A DNA stretch of 64,000 bases from Clitopilus passeckerianus (GCA_944990035.1 CALYLX010000127.1:372001-436000); one strand, 5' to 3'; positions 1 through 12,380 are shown, numbered from the stretch's first letter. Notes: generated from the letters alone by a model not told the origin. Made by a program: numbers and translations.

Positions 1-2627
1 AAGGTTTGCGAAGTTTTGGAACATTTGGATGCTTTTCGTCGATGGTGTACTCGCCGTTTTTGAACTGCTGCACCATGTACTCCTATTAAACAGGCCAGAG
101 CGTAAATATGACATTCATATCGTCAACTCTGCTTGCGTACCTCGATAACATCAGAGAATTGGAGTATTGCCTCTCTTCCGCAAGCGATTGACTGGGCAGT
201 ATGGACCTCCATGGAAATCCACATATCCATCTCGAGATACTTCTGAATGCAGCGCAGGAGAAGATGGCCCGGAGGGCTAGCTTCTTCTGTGAGCACATTA
301 TGAGCGCCATAGATGATGATCTTGAAATGACGGGTTGGGGTTAGCGGCAGGTTTGAGAGTGAGAAACTTCGTACACTTACACGTAGAAGGTCCTCGTGCT
401 TGTTTGCATCAGCAAAGTGGGTTTTGAGGGCCTTCTCAAAATGGCAAAGACCCCTCCAGCGGGGAAACGCAGCAATCCTGTGAGAATGGGTTCCTTAATC
501 AGCTACAACTACGTCACTTGTGCAGTAGAAAATCTTACTGTGTGTCGATCTTTTTTGCCATTTGGTGCTTATGAGGGAGTTGGTCAACTTGATACTCAAC
601 CTCAGGCAACAAGTGTTTGCCGCCGAGGCCATGTGCCCCGTTATGAAGGTGGTCCCATGAAAGTGCTTGATGCGGGTCAGAGTTTCCGATGTCCCAGAAG
701 GCGTTCTATCGAATAAAGTGTCAGTACTGGCACTATTTAGCTGTGATCATCACTGAAATGCACCTTTATGTACCGTAGTCCTTCACCTTTGAACATTTTC
801 TCCCGATTCTGAGCCGACATGTGCGCGGCAAGCTCGTAGTTCCGTTGGATAGACACTGATGATCTCATTGGGTGAGTCTGATGAAGATTGGCCTGGGTGG
901 CCCTGGGAACGAGGCATACCGGGCACGGGCACCCTCCCTTTTCATCTCGGATGAGTGCCATAACAGACCTAATACCAGAAATGTGTGAGATCGTCAATCC
1001 AGCGGGGGGTGTATCGTAAAATTGGTACTTACTGCTCCTCATAATCGGCGGCAAGGATGAAGATGAAAGGGAAGAGATGCCGAACTATACCATCTCCGCA
1101 CTTAACCCAACAGCCAGTCTGTGAATTTTGCGCAAACTCCTGGAGCATGACACGGAAGGATTCGTGCCACACGGCCTTCTTGTAGTCAACAAACCGTGCT
1201 TTATGATCTTCGCCTTCGTCTGCGTTGACCTTTGTTAAGGCATCAGCCTGTAGCGAAGATTGCAGAATAAGTAGGGAGTACGAACCAGTGGGAGCCAGCC
1301 GACCACTTGAGTTGAGCCCCAACCAGCACCATTTTGCACGTGGCGAGGAAGTTGGGGGCAGTGCGCCATGATAGGGTATCCCTTCTCTGTGCAGAAAGAC
1401 GACAGGTGGATCTTATCGGCGTAGAGAGTGATCGCAAACGGCTTAGCGCCGTCTGGTAACTGTGACTAGTAGGACCGGATTCAGTGAGATTTTGCGTCTG
1501 TTTTATTTGTGAGACGTACCTGTATGTCCCATAACTGCTTCGCCGTCCATGGCTCATCAATAAAATGGACCCATTCCTCTCCATTCCATCTTGCTACCTT
1601 CTGAGCATCCCATTCGAATTGAGGTGCGAGAAAGGGATCCTGAACGAGGTCTGTCATGTACTCCCACAGAGATCGGCACCAGAAGTTGTGGTGCTTTTCT
1701 TCTCCTTTGTAGGTTGCTGTAACAAGGTGTTTCTCAAACTAAATTACCGTCAAAACATTAGCTCAATTCTTACAAAGATTGAAAGTGTCTCACCGGTGTC
1801 AACGTAGCAGCCTCCCTTTCCCATAACTCAATTACTTCACGGTGATTCTTGACGCAGATATTTTTGTTCCCTTTCAAAACCTTATCCAGCATCCTATCCA
1901 TCTGCTTGTTTGACAGTTGTGATTCCAGTTCGATCTCACAAAGTACGAATTCCGCCTCCGAGTGGAAATGTTTCCAGGGCTTTGAGTCCGACGGTAGTAG
2001 ATGCAGTTTTGGATCGCGCCTCGACTGGAACTGATCGAATGTTTCCTCTTGGGCTGGGCGCTTGCTTTTAGGGTGGTATTCGGTACGAACTGCATCGTTC
2101 TCCGGAGACAGTATTGAGTTGCTTTCAGACGTTCTGGAAGCTCCTTGAGCTACTATGTCGAAGTAGAAACATAAGTCGGAGGCTGTTCATCCTAAGGGGC
2201 TATACTTACTTGGAATTGGTGGCTCTCTGAGAGCGGAATCGTTTGGTATCTCGCTGTCTGTAGGCGGCTCCTGATTGATATCCCATGTAGATGGTGACGC
2301 GCCAAGATCCGCGACGCCAGTGCAACCATCTATATGTGCCGTTATTATACCTTCATAAAATAGAGAATCCGCCTCACCTGATATCTCGCTGTCTATTTGC
2401 CTTCGCTTCCTAGGACTCTGCAAATTTATCTGGAGAGCATGAAGGCGTGTAGATTGCTCGCGATCTTCGTACTCCTTGTCCTTCTGCCTCCAAAGAACCT
2501 TCTGTGTGCAGTCGGGGACGTGTCGGCTGATCCACTGCAGCGTAACGACCTTTCCACAATGCTCGCAGATGTATTTTGCGGGTTGAGATCTTGACGCTTG
2601 TATTGGCGGCTCAGGCTGGTTCTCCAT
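1..2627 (-). CDS. Plavaka-type DNA transposase, 3' end beyond window
   Basis: A multi-exon minus-strand gene that starts near 2627 and runs off the left edge. The N-terminus has a Cys/His cluster (YICEHCGK...HVPDC), then a disordered linker. Later exons carry hallmarks I recognise from basidiomycete Plavaka transposases: a segment around 1400 (ITLYADKIHLSSF), a block at 1030-1250 (VWHESF...IFILAADYEEQ), a cysteine block at 900-960 (GCPCPVCLVP), a segment near 650 (NAFWDIGNSDPHQALSWDH), PRWRGLCHFEKAL near 450 and YGAHNVLTEEASP near 290. Plavaka elements are cut-and-paste transposons described mainly from mushrooms. The exons join at canonical GT/AG sites (for example near 2215 and 1520) and I found no clear inactivating stop, so the gene may be intact within the window. 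Terminal inverted repeats were not found; one end lies outside. Confidence 0.82.
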
Positions 2628-2902
2628 TCAAGGCGGGGGATAGAGCATGGGAAACAGGATATATTGGTCGGAGCCTACTTAATACACTGTATACTTGTGG
2701 ATGACATGCATATTACAGGCGCTGTAATGAGGACGGTGGGATGTTGTTCACGGTAGCGGATGGTAGCGGTTATGACAGGTTACAATCTGGCCTCAAGTCC
2801 GAAACCCGAGAATAACCGAACCGCAATGGTTACAGCCACTGAAACAGGGCATTAATCAAGGTTGTAACCCTCCGGGATTGGCTACGGTCCAGTCAGTACC
2901 CA

Positions 2903-5844
2903 TCATGATCCCGGCCAAGACCCGAGGCCGATTATAACCACTTTTGGGTTTTTCCGACAAATAGGTCTATCACCTACAACACGGGAGAACTCTGGCACTG
3001 GAGACTGCGACTTCATCGGTTCATCTTCACCACCTGATTGAGGGGCCTCTTTTTCAAAGGAAGGCACCATTTCATCGAGCTCTGCTTTCACTCTAGGAGT
3101 ACGCTCAGCCTAGAAGATACATTAATACATTTATAGCACCACAGTGAAGGAGTACTCACGTATAATTCTTTGAACTCGACGCCAAGGTTCATCCTACGGC
3201 CAAGGAATACTATTTCGTCATCACTCCCATCATCCTTCTTGTCCGCTCGTTCGGTTCATACACCCTCCTGCTTGCTGCTGCCCGTCGCCGTTCGTCCACT
3301 ATTGCCTGTCGCCACTTGTCTACCCTGATTTACTGCTGCCTTCTTTTTTTTACTGCGTCTTGATTTGGACTTGCTGCTGCCCAGTGCAGCTTGGGCTGTC
3401 GCGGACGGTGCTACCCCTTGCTTCTTCTTCTCCAGCCTGACAGAGTGTCGATAAATCTCTCCATCGTCTGTGGCTTCTTTATCGCTATTCGCTTGGGTGA
3501 CGACCTGTAGAACCTTCTGCTTCTTCCTCCTAGGAGCTTGTGACTGGGTTCTGCTGCTGCTCTTGGAGGACAAACCGCTTCGCGCGCGAATCCGTTTCCC
3601 ATCTTTATCGACAAGCCGGCCTCTAGGGGTCTTCTCGACGCTGCCCCTTTCTTCTTCGTCTGTTTCTCCATCTTCTTCGACCTTCTCTTCATCGTCTGCC
3701 TTCTCTTCATCATCAACCTTCTTCTCGCCTCCGCTTTCCTCTTCATCTCCACTCCTCCTGTCTTCCCGCCCCCTGTCTTCCTCTTTGTCGCCCGTCTTAT
3801 CCGTTTCGTCGGCGTCTCCTTCTTCGTTGAACACGCTGGCATTCTTAGCAGCTCCCTTGAATTTATTGTAGCCCCATCGCATATTTCTTGATACTGCCTG
3901 ATCCTCTTCACCATAATCGCCATCGCTACCGTTAGAGCCCGCGGCTCTTTGCGCCACCATGCTATCTGCCTCGTTGTCTTCGTCACCAAACATCGGGTCT
4001 TCATTATACCTGTAATCCATCTCCCAGTCGCTCATTCTTCTGTCCTTTCTTACAAGCCCGGGCATGTCGGCACTACCGCTGTGATCGTAATCCTGAAGAG
4101 CTGTGTTGCATAGAACGGTGAAAAGAAACATATTAGTCAGTTGAATATTCTATAGATCTACCGCAGTGGGAAACCTACCGTCGACCTGCATGTTATAGTC
4201 GGCGTCATCTTCCAAACCCATCTGGTTTATTCTTGCTACATTGGACAACAGCGCCTACAACCGTTAAGTCAGACTCATCAATATTCTGATGATCACTTAC
4301 ATTGTCGTTATCTTCTCTCGACGCAGGTGTATTCAGCTTAAAAATTGGGTAAACATTAACTTGATGTCTCTAGAGTATAGAACGAAAGCGCTCACTCTAG
4401 TCAGGAACGAAAAGTGTTCTGGCCCTGCAGGCTGACGTGCGTACGATGCAAGAGTAGCGGGTCCAGAACTGGAAGTCAAAGGAGAGGCTTGCAATAAACT
4501 TCGACGGGCTTCGGGTGCGACAGGTTTGGTCGGAGGCGTCGGGGGGATACATCTTCTGAACTCTATTAACGCGACTTGTGAAACAAGATACATCCATTTA
4601 ACCAGCCATAGCTACCTGCAGAATACCAATTGGATGCGCCCGCATCAATTTGGCTGAGAACCGTATTCGCTTGTTCCAGGGCGACTAATAACCCGTCATA
4701 TAAGGCGACCTTGCCCAGGGCCGCGTCAAATAACAGATTCCAAAGAATCCAGTCCACCTGGAGCATTGGTTCGGGACGATCCGAACTCAAGCTCACAAAT
4801 GTCTAGTGCCTCGTTGTGAATGTATGAGCATTTGTCAGAAACAGGGAGACTTATGTCGGCCAAATTCAAAGCTGAATGGAATATTGTCTCAATTTTCGTC
4901 ATAGTGAGCAGGCACATCGGAGTGCTCATTAGAGCAAGATAAAGAGCGTTTCGGATTCGGTGGATGTTAACCTTACTAGACCGAAACATTTCAACCTCAG
5001 GGTGAGAAACACTGAGAATCACGGCTGATTAGTTGAGGTACCGACACCTTAAAAGTCAATGTACAGATTCATGTCCTTGGCGATCTTCTCAGCATTTGAA
5101 GGAAGCTCCTGAAAGCCCTACTACGAATGAGTCGTGCTATCTTTGATAAGTGGATAACACACGTACTTTCAGCAGGTACTGAAGATGAAAAGCCGCCTTC
5201 GCAAAGTTGCCCAGTATCGCGTAGAAACCTGAAGCCTGTCTGCATTCGTCGATTAGGGTATGGAGCACAAACGGATGCTCTGCATTGACGAGATTGCGTG
5301 TGATGTTCTTTTTGGCGACCTGCAAGCTGCTTTGGTATGCATCTGCCACCAGTGCCGTCCAAGTCGTAAGCGCTTTGAAGGACTGATGGCTTTGACGTCA
5401 ACGTGGGGTAGGGACCGAAATTATCACATGGCTTACCGGTTCTTTGAAGAGAACACATTCCTTACTCTTCACTTTGCACTTCGGTGGATTTTGCCGGGTA
5501 TGTCTCCAAATGGCGACATCTACCAAGCGATAACCTGTCAAGTGTCCAATTCCTCCCCGGGTTTCGTTTTGATTAAGCTGGCCGCCTGAGAGATACTTCT
5601 TGATGGCGGCAAATTCTGCTGAATGAAAATCCCGCTCCCCTTGTTGCAGCTGTTGAGCGTACGCCTTGAAGCCAGTCACTCATTAGAACACGAGGCAAGC
5701 GACCGATAGCAAAAATGCAGCGATCACCTCAATTTCAGTACACCCGGCCACTTTTTCCACTAAATCATCTGCTTCAAAGGTGTCCATTAACCACGGAAGC
5801 TGAGGGAACGCTTCGCCAAGGTCAACTCGATGCTTATATTCCAT
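2903..5844 (-). CDS. Hypothetical multi-exon protein with acidic/basic C-terminal tail; in-frame TGA near 3256
   Basis: Start ATG at 5844 (MEYKHRVDLGEAF). About nine exons can be joined in frame. The first half is predicted helical (for example AYAQQLQQGERDF and NLVNAEHPFVLHTLIDECRQ) and matches no family I know. A Pro/Ser-rich linker follows, then a low-complexity tail rich in Asp/Glu and then Lys/Arg, with nuclear-localisation-like clusters (SRRSKKKK, PRRKKQK). A TGA at 3256-3258 ends the main frame, yet the same frame stays open for about 37 codons, reaches a clean GT..AG intron near 3108-3160 and runs another 60 codons to a stop at 2903. Either the gene is broken by one nonsense change, or a non-obvious splice skips it. 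A chromatin or nuclear role is only a guess from composition. Confidence 0.55.
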
Positions 5845-6075
5845 AGTGATCGTTCTGTTCTTTGATCTTGCTGTTGGTAGAGCTGTGCGTTGTTGTTGAA
5901 GTTGAAAATATGTTCGTTTAGCTTTGATTGACGCACAGCTATTATCAGAATTAGGGATCACGTGATTCGGAACTCGTCGCCATGCATCTGTCTTTGGTGG
6001 TTTCAGCAAAATCCATGCAGGATCACCTTGGCCATTGATAACTTCTAATGACAGGATTGATGCAAAACTAATTGG

Positions 6076-7526
6076 TTAACAGGCGCTACGGGGTACATTG
6101 ACCGGGTATAAACTAAGTCCAAAGCTCCATCGCCCCTTCTTCTTCTTCACCACCTTGCGATACTCCCCTGGATTCGTCGCCTTTAATTCCTTCTCAGTCT
6201 TCAAGCCACAGTCAACATAGCGAAACAGGTCGCCAGCAGCAAATTGCGTGAATGAGACCCTGGTTTCAGCATCTCCAACAGGGGTATTACAGTGAGTTAA
6301 TATAGCTGAGGGTACAAAGATATTCGAACCAGGAGGAAACTCGATTACCATCCGAAGGTCAGGTAAAACAAGGTGGCCGCCGGTCAGGGGATCAAAGTCA
6401 CCCAGCGCCACTATTGAGCACCACCCGAAGGCCAGGTTCATGCAGTCCCGATGAGGTCGCGCCACTACTCTGCCACCAAAGTTGATTGCCGTACATGGCC
6501 AAATCGAATTTGGAAACCCAGGGCGAAGGCCGGGTTTGTTCGTCCAAATTTCAGACAAGTGCTGCTCGTAATAATTGTACAACTTTGGAGCCCAAAGCTT
6601 GAAGGCGGCTACAGCAACCATCAGACGAACTACATGGAAATAGAGGGGAAACGTAAGACTTACCGTCCTGGAAAGAGGAGATCCTCTGCATAGCAGGATG
6701 TTCCAATAGCCCATACATCGCATTGTTGAGCCCATGATTGTTTAAGTTAACCGGACCGGTCGTCCCCTGCCCATGAGTGACCCCTACATTGACGGCGGGG
6801 AAGTCTCCACGTTTGTGATGAAGATGATGGCTTTGAAACCTAACGTGTTCTCCTTCTTCTAGGATGGCGGCGTATGCTAACCGGCAGGCTTCGTCGTACT
6901 TGAAATCTGATGGTCGACCAGCCAGAACTGCAAACACCCGTCCAACTTTGTCTTCGATGGTGCAAGGAGTGATTCCATCCCAGTGGACAACACGATAACC
7001 AAGTCCTGTATAATACTTGAGTGTCTGAACAGCAGGAAGATTACCGGACTCCAGGAGCGCTGATGATCCGTCGTGACCAGAGGCGTGATACCCGCAAGAC
7101 AAGACATCTGAATCCTCCATGGAGTTAAGTGGAGAGAGCCGCTTGCAATGGTCACGCATATATGCAAGCTGCTCAGCCCTGTAGTAGACGTCGCCTCGTA
7201 AAGGCGTGAGATAAAGGTTGGTGTCGTCATTAAGTGGTTGGGAACCATCAATTTGCTCGTTATCTTTGAAAACTTGCTGGAGCCGATCAGACAAGGTGAA
7301 GACTCCTTGCCTAAATAAGCGCTTCCGCGTTGGCCGGGAACAGTGTTAGAAACGGCGACAAGTAGGTGCATAGTGACGGCAATACCTTATTTGAGGTTGA
7401 CGGCAAGCCCAAAAGTTCTGCAGTTTTGCCAGACCTAAAATGCGCTGTGAAAGCAGCAAAATGGAAACTGAGGCACCACAAGTCAGCAGAAATTAACATG
7501 TCAGTCCACGTAAACTTACCCCGCAT
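6076..7526 (-). CDS. 2-oxoglutarate/Fe(II) oxygenase-like protein (mushroom family)
   Basis: Four exons join in frame: 7526-7520, 7434-7386, 7310-6664 and 6608-6076, giving 411 residues. The first exon holds only seven coding bases. The C-terminal part has the facial-triad pattern of 2OG-Fe(II) dioxygenases: His and Asp in RPHRDCMN (about residues 287 and 289), a distal His in SAILTHCN (about 340) and an Arg 11 residues later (about 351), set among GGHLVLPDL and EFPPGSNIF. From memory this matches a large uncharacterised mushroom family that may be related to TET/JBP nucleic-acid oxygenases, because the HRDxxN signature is shared; the substrate is unknown. All key residues are present and there is no stop, so it is probably functional. 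The neighbour to the left is a transposase, which fits the reported association of fungal TET/JBP-like genes with DNA transposons but does not prove it. Confidence 0.72.
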
Positions 7527-8026
7527 GATCAATGCGACGTGATGGAAAGAACAAAAAGAAAAGGACCCAGCAGATGACAGCAAAAGAACCGTTCCCGGCA
7601 ACAGCGATCAGTGCTTCTCTTGGAAGTCTAACCGTGAGAGAGCTCACGTGACCACTTTTTTTCAAAAGTGAACACGTGATCTAAACTGGTCTTCGCCGCT
7701 GAAATGGTAGGGATAGCGTGAATAGAATTTCGACCGACTGCGCGTAATCATTTGACCGTGTCTTAATCGTACTTCCAGTGGGTATATTTTCATGTCACGC
7801 GGACAAGCCATATTGGCGAGAATTAATGCAGCTTACGACTTATTGGAGTTATCAAGCGACAGATTACAAAAGCGAGAATAAGGCAGGCCATTGAAGTAGA
7901 AGTTAAACAAAACAATGGGTGCAAGATTCAACATAGATTGGAGAGTGACTAAAATGGCTGATACATACGAGGAAGAGTCGACAGTTTTGAATAGCGAGTG
8001 AAAAGAAAATACGAGAGATACAGACA
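7527..8026. other. Intergenic stretch with CACGTG-containing motifs
   Basis: No gene seen. Two CACGTG hexamers occur at about 7645-7680. One lies in AAAAGTGAACACGTG, which recurs almost unchanged near 12365. CACGTG is the classic bHLH-binding E-box; function here is inferred only. Confidence 0.35.
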
Positions 8027-10034
8027 TTAATTTGTATACTTATCGCAAAGAACAACGACAAAAAGGATGTTTGCTGCAAACATGTCCATGCGGTTCGTGT
8101 CACCCTTGTAGATATTCGGCGTGTAGCCAATGGCGACGAGCGAATCCACAGGCGCATCAACTGATCTTTGACCTTCCTTGTATCGTTTCATGTCCCTAAG
8201 GACATTCCAATCAGCCTCGGTGAAATGAAAGCCCTTTTGGAAGTCGTTGCCGCGACCATCGTAGATTGGAACTGGACAAAGCATGTGTCAATGATCAAAG
8301 CTCGAAGAAGAATCCTGATAAGAGACACACTATCATCGTCGAAATTCAGGGCACTGTTATAAGTAAATTTAACCCATTTGGACGGTGAAATGGGCTGTTT
8401 GACGAAGCGTCCTTTCTTAGGCGTTGTAGGAGCGGATCCCACAGAGGTTGACGGACCAGGCAACAACTCCAAGTTTACACCTACAAAGCTAGGTTGTAAG
8501 CAAGAGGACATCAAAAATGTATAGCGACGGCGTACCCATACCTTTTCCTTGAGGAATAGAAGTGAACTTCATACCGTGGTCTTGCGAAATTGGGCCGCTA
8601 ATGCTACTAAAGCCAAACTTGACACCCAAGTACGTCATTTCTCTCTGAGCCTCTTGAGCGAAGAGGGTGGCGGAGATGTATCGAGTATAGCTTCCACCAG
8701 CATCCACCAACCTGCAATCAGTAACAATGCCTGTGGTGATGCATACAGCCTGCCTCTCAGAGGATCCTTCGTCTGGTACTACCCGCAACCTTCGACGCCC
8801 TTTGTTACCCATAGCCTGGGTAGTGAGGTCAAGGGGGCATTGAGCAAGGTTAACGAAGCACATATAGCTGTTAAATGCTAGTGCTCGACGAAGTTGCCTG
8901 ATGAAGCCTAGTTGAAAGTCTGAACCTTAGCTACCGGTTGGAGAACGCACCTTTTTGACTGCTCGAACTTCATCGTATCTGCTATGTCAGAGTACATATG
9001 GTACACAACAGACGAATTGCCATCATTGGTTCGGATAACGCGGGCAGTGTCCCTATATGTTGCCTCTGTCAGAGGCCATCGAATACCCCGGCAGTTCAGA
9101 AAAACATATGCACCCAAGATCCGGAAGGTCAGTGTAGTACCTTCGCTTCTTGAGCACAGGATCCTGCAGATCTTCTAGCATGACGTCCCTACCCAAAGAT
9201 GCGACTCAGCACGTAAAGTTTGCAGGCAGAAAAAAAAAACCACGTACAGGAGAATCTCCGAGTCCGAGGGATCTTCAGTGCCGGCTTCAGGGGCCACATC
9301 GGAATCGACGCTACGACAGATGAGTTCGATGGCATAGCGGAGGATGGAGCAACGCAGGCATACGTATTAGATGCATTCTTTTCTTCATCAGAATGCTTAT
9401 CGGATTCACCGACACTGTCAGCGCGGCGACCCTGTTTCTCCTCTTCACTGAAGCTAGCAAATGAGTGGACCTGTTCGATTATATGGAGGACTTTACTTAC
9501 ATCGCCTCATTATCGATAAATTTGGACTTCTCAGCTGGCTTCAAAGTGCTGAACACAAAATTTGTAAGCCAGAGGAGATGTACAACTCTCAGTTAAAGGT
9601 ACTTACTGTGCAGTGCCGCCTTCCTCATTCGCCTCATCAACCGAGATTGCTTCAAGGACAGGGCTGTCTTCCTTGACTTTCCGCTTGTTCTTCCTGTGGG
9701 AGTCGGCCGTTATATGTTCACAATAGAAGGAACATTGAAGCAAAATACTAACTTTGGAGGGGGAGGAGTGGGAGCCGCGGCCTTGGACTTTTTCGCCCGC
9801 CGACCTTTGGTATCGTGAGCCGAGGTTGCTCTGAAGGGGTAGTTGTTAGTAAGAGTGGTGTATTAACGAAAATACAGGCCCACTTGTCATTGTCGGAATC
9901 TGAGCTTAGCTCGATAGCAGGCCGTTTTTTCCCGGTCCTGGTGCAAAAAAAATAGAAACAAATCAGCTATTAGCAGAATAGAGGAAGCGTGTAGAAGGGA
10001 CAGACAGCTTTGTTGATTGGGATCGGGTTGTCAT
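8027..10034 (-). CDS. Uncharacterised protein of an expanded mushroom family
   Basis: Predicted start at 10034 (MTTRSQSTK). The N-terminal exons are charged and low in complexity (RRAKKSKAAAPTPPPP, KKNKRKVKED), suggesting a disordered and perhaps nuclear N-terminus. From about 9117 downwards the protein becomes globular: FLNCRGIRWPLTEATYRDT, then LAFNSYMCFVNLAQ, AVCITTGIVTDCRLVDAGG, YISATLFAQEAQREM and, after two short introns, IPIYDGRGNDFQKGF and VDSLVAIGYTPNIY, ending with a hydrophobic strand before the stop at 8027. From memory this C-terminal half belongs to an uncharacterised family present in many copies in mushroom genomes. No catalytic motif is visible. The introns at 8512-8540, 8300-8358 and 8882-8950 have clear donors and acceptors and keep the frame. 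The 5' exon joins between 9130 and 9760 are less certain. Confidence 0.6.
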
Positions 10035-10105
10035 GCTGAAGTGCAGAGGTAACAGAACTTGGTTGAATGGTAGGATAGAATGGTCTTAGAGAGAAAGAAA
10101 CAGAG

Positions 10106-10116
10106 TATATATATAA
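10106..10116 (-). promoter_or_regulatory. TATA-like box upstream of the 8027-10034 gene
   Basis: An AT run reading TATATATA on the minus strand lies about 70-80 bp upstream of the predicted start at 10034. That is a plausible distance for a basidiomycete core promoter. Confidence 0.4.
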
Positions 10117-10558
10117 TTAAAATTTATTACCATTTAAAGATCCTTTATACAATGTCCTCCACCTATGCATCGTGACCAGGTAGCAAGGGTTCCTCTCCGT
10201 ATCGGAGGAGCAAGAACAAAAAAGAAATAATAAGGAGACAAGGGGTCAGTTAGAGCCAATGCCACTCGTCGCCCTCACAAGCCCCAAGTCCTTCTAAAAA
10301 GGATGGGCAAAAGATGTCAGCTGGGCTCCAAACAATATTGTGGCGTGAAACGACCTGAACGTCAAGAAATACATGGACCGAAAGGCTGCCTGGCGGCGCA
10401 AAGATCAGGCATTAAGGCAAGAGCGAATTGGGGCTTCGAGACGTCAACCAGAAAGAAATGAAATTGTTTAAAAAACACTCCCCTCACTGAATAGAATACA
10501 GTTGCGAGTCGCCTGGACAAGATCACGCCCTGCTTTTCAGAAGGAACAATCACATTGA
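10117..10558. other. Intergenic, nothing recognised
   Basis: AT-rich at its left end, then unique-looking sequence without a convincing reading frame, repeat or RNA gene. Confidence 0.4.
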
Positions 10559-11161
10559 ATGCACTTTCAAAGGTATTTGTACTGCATTAAAATGCCGCCT
10601 CCTTGCTTAAGCAGCTCTGGACAGGAACCATTGCTGCTGAATGGCATAGTCACTGTGGACTCTAACGAGCCTTGCGCAAGGCGTATGACTGATGCTAACG
10701 GGGCTGAGTGCGTTTGGACCTTAACAGGCATCATGCTCGATGCAAAGCTGTTACCTCACTACGGTCGTCGGTAAGAGATGAAACAGCATCTCCACCATTC
10801 AAACACTGACGAATACCACAGGATCACCAAGAAGACGCTTGAATACTCTCGTCAAACTATCAAAGTCACTGGATATGGAGCATCCTCTTTTGATGAGGCA
10901 TACGATGGGCTCCAGCTTCTTATGGACCATATGGACAGGGAGTTCAGTCAAGGCGTATTAATGATACCATCACCCCTAATGGACACTGACTACTTGGGGA
11001 TCTCGCTTTCCAACAAATATGTAACTACGCGCAATGTGGCGCCAACTGCAGTTCATGTACCTTTTACAAATCTTGAAGACCCTACGAATGCGATGAAGGA
11101 CATAGGGCATGCAGGATTTGTTAGAACTGAGCAGAATGTTCCGAGTTCTATCTTCAGATAG
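10559..11161 (+). CDS. Hypothetical protein, two exons
   Basis: Exons 10559-10770 and 10822-11161 join through a clean GTAAGA..CAG intron and stay in frame for 183 residues; an internal Met at residue 12 is an equally good start. The second exon has a coherent globular look (KVTGYGASSFDEAYDGLQLL, PTAVHVPFTNLEDPTNAM, HAGFVRTEQ). I recognise the HVPFTNLEDP stretch only as something that recurs in uncharacterised mushroom proteins and cannot assign a function. There is no signal peptide, membrane segment or catalytic motif. It could be a shortened member of a larger family, since it stops soon after the most conserved-looking part. Confidence 0.45.
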
Positions 11162-11549
11162 GACGAGGTTTGTCTGTTGAAAATCTTGGCTGTTTTTTTC
11201 GGCACATTTCGATATTCACATGTCTCGAATCGCCGGCATATTACCCCTTTAATTCACTTCTCTCATTTAATAAGTAAATTGATTCCCGTTCCGGTCCGAA
11301 ATTTCCTGTTATAGAAACGCAGGGCTTTTCTCTCAAGATGCGTCCAGTTTTTGATTCCGACCACTGAAAGCTCAAAATTGAAACGGTCACATGATCACGA
11401 TGGAGGTAAACCAATCACATGACCAGATGAGATTGAGGAAACTGATTGAGTTGAAGTTATGGTAAATGGTCTTGAGCACTGCACGTCGTGCATAGGGTAA
11501 GGTGTAGTGAGCACAAATGAAGTCTCCAAATTGAGTTGAAGGAAAGGGT

Positions 11550-12264
11550 TTGGAATGCTTGGGCTTCGACAATTTTCCAGCGAAAGGTGGCTGTTCACTC
11601 GCGCTTGATGGGATCAATTTTGATCAATTTGCCGTCACACTTTGCGACTTTCTCCAAGAAAATGAGCGAACTCTATGTGCAACCACATTCGCCCAAGTAC
11701 TTGCCGTTGCTGCAGTATTTACTAAAACGAAGATCACAAAAGAGATTTAAAAATAGAACGAGGACAGGTTGTGCGAAGCAGCGACGCATCTTCGACCAAG
11801 TTGTGAGTTATCGCCAGTTGACGGGATTTGTCAATGGGTCACCCCGGTAAGCTTGAGTGCATACCTCCATAAACCAAACAGGCTTAACCTCCTGGCTTCT
11901 AGCATTGCCGATTGTCGTCCTGAGAGGTACCGTCTCTTCGACATAATTGAGCTACATTTCAAACTGGTTGCGTTCCCAACAAAGCAAAAAGGCTATACGT
12001 TAGAGCTTATATTGAAGGATATTATCCGTCTGGAAGCGGCACCAACATTGGTAAGTGACGTCTATTTGCCCAATGGAAGGAGGGAGTCTGATCGAGCATC
12101 CTCAGATTCAGAGAGGTCTTCAGATCCGATTAGAAGGCAAGGAGCAGGCAAAGAAGCAGAAGATGACAGAAGATGATGTGATGGAAGAAGGCAGTTCAGC
12201 GGCAGGAGGATTCCCTGTGGAACGGTTCCAAGAGATGAGGGTTTCCGGGGCAGAGGAGAACTGA
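11550..12264 (+). CDS. Hypothetical small protein, several exons
   Basis: A plausible reading starts at 11550 (MECLGFDNFPAKGG) and joins through introns near 11700-11760 and 11806-11910 to the segment IADCRPERYRLFDIIELHF. A clear GTAAGT..CAG intron at 12051-12105 then leads to IQRGLQIRLEGKEQAKKQKM and an acidic tail, with the stop at 12262-12264. The last junction is strong; the two before it are ambiguous. The protein would have roughly 190 residues with a charged helical C-terminus. I recognise no family. Confidence 0.4.
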
Positions 12265-12363
12265 GGTAGAAAGACAACGCCCCACGTGTACGACTAGATA
12301 CCAACTGAATGCAAGCGAAATAACCATGAAGATTACAAATTTGATCACATAATTGGTTTTGAA

Positions 12364-12380
12364 AAAAAGTGAACACGTGG
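12364..12380. promoter_or_regulatory. Repeated CACGTG motif
   Basis: AAAAAGTGAACACGTG here nearly repeats the motif near 7665, sitting about 250 bp upstream of the start at 12627. It may be a shared regulatory site or a small repeat remnant. Confidence 0.25.

Noticed and set aside
3470..3871. Ser/Leu-rich plus-strand frame opposite the acidic tail.
   Set aside because: Mirror of the low-complexity Glu/Lys codons on the minus strand.
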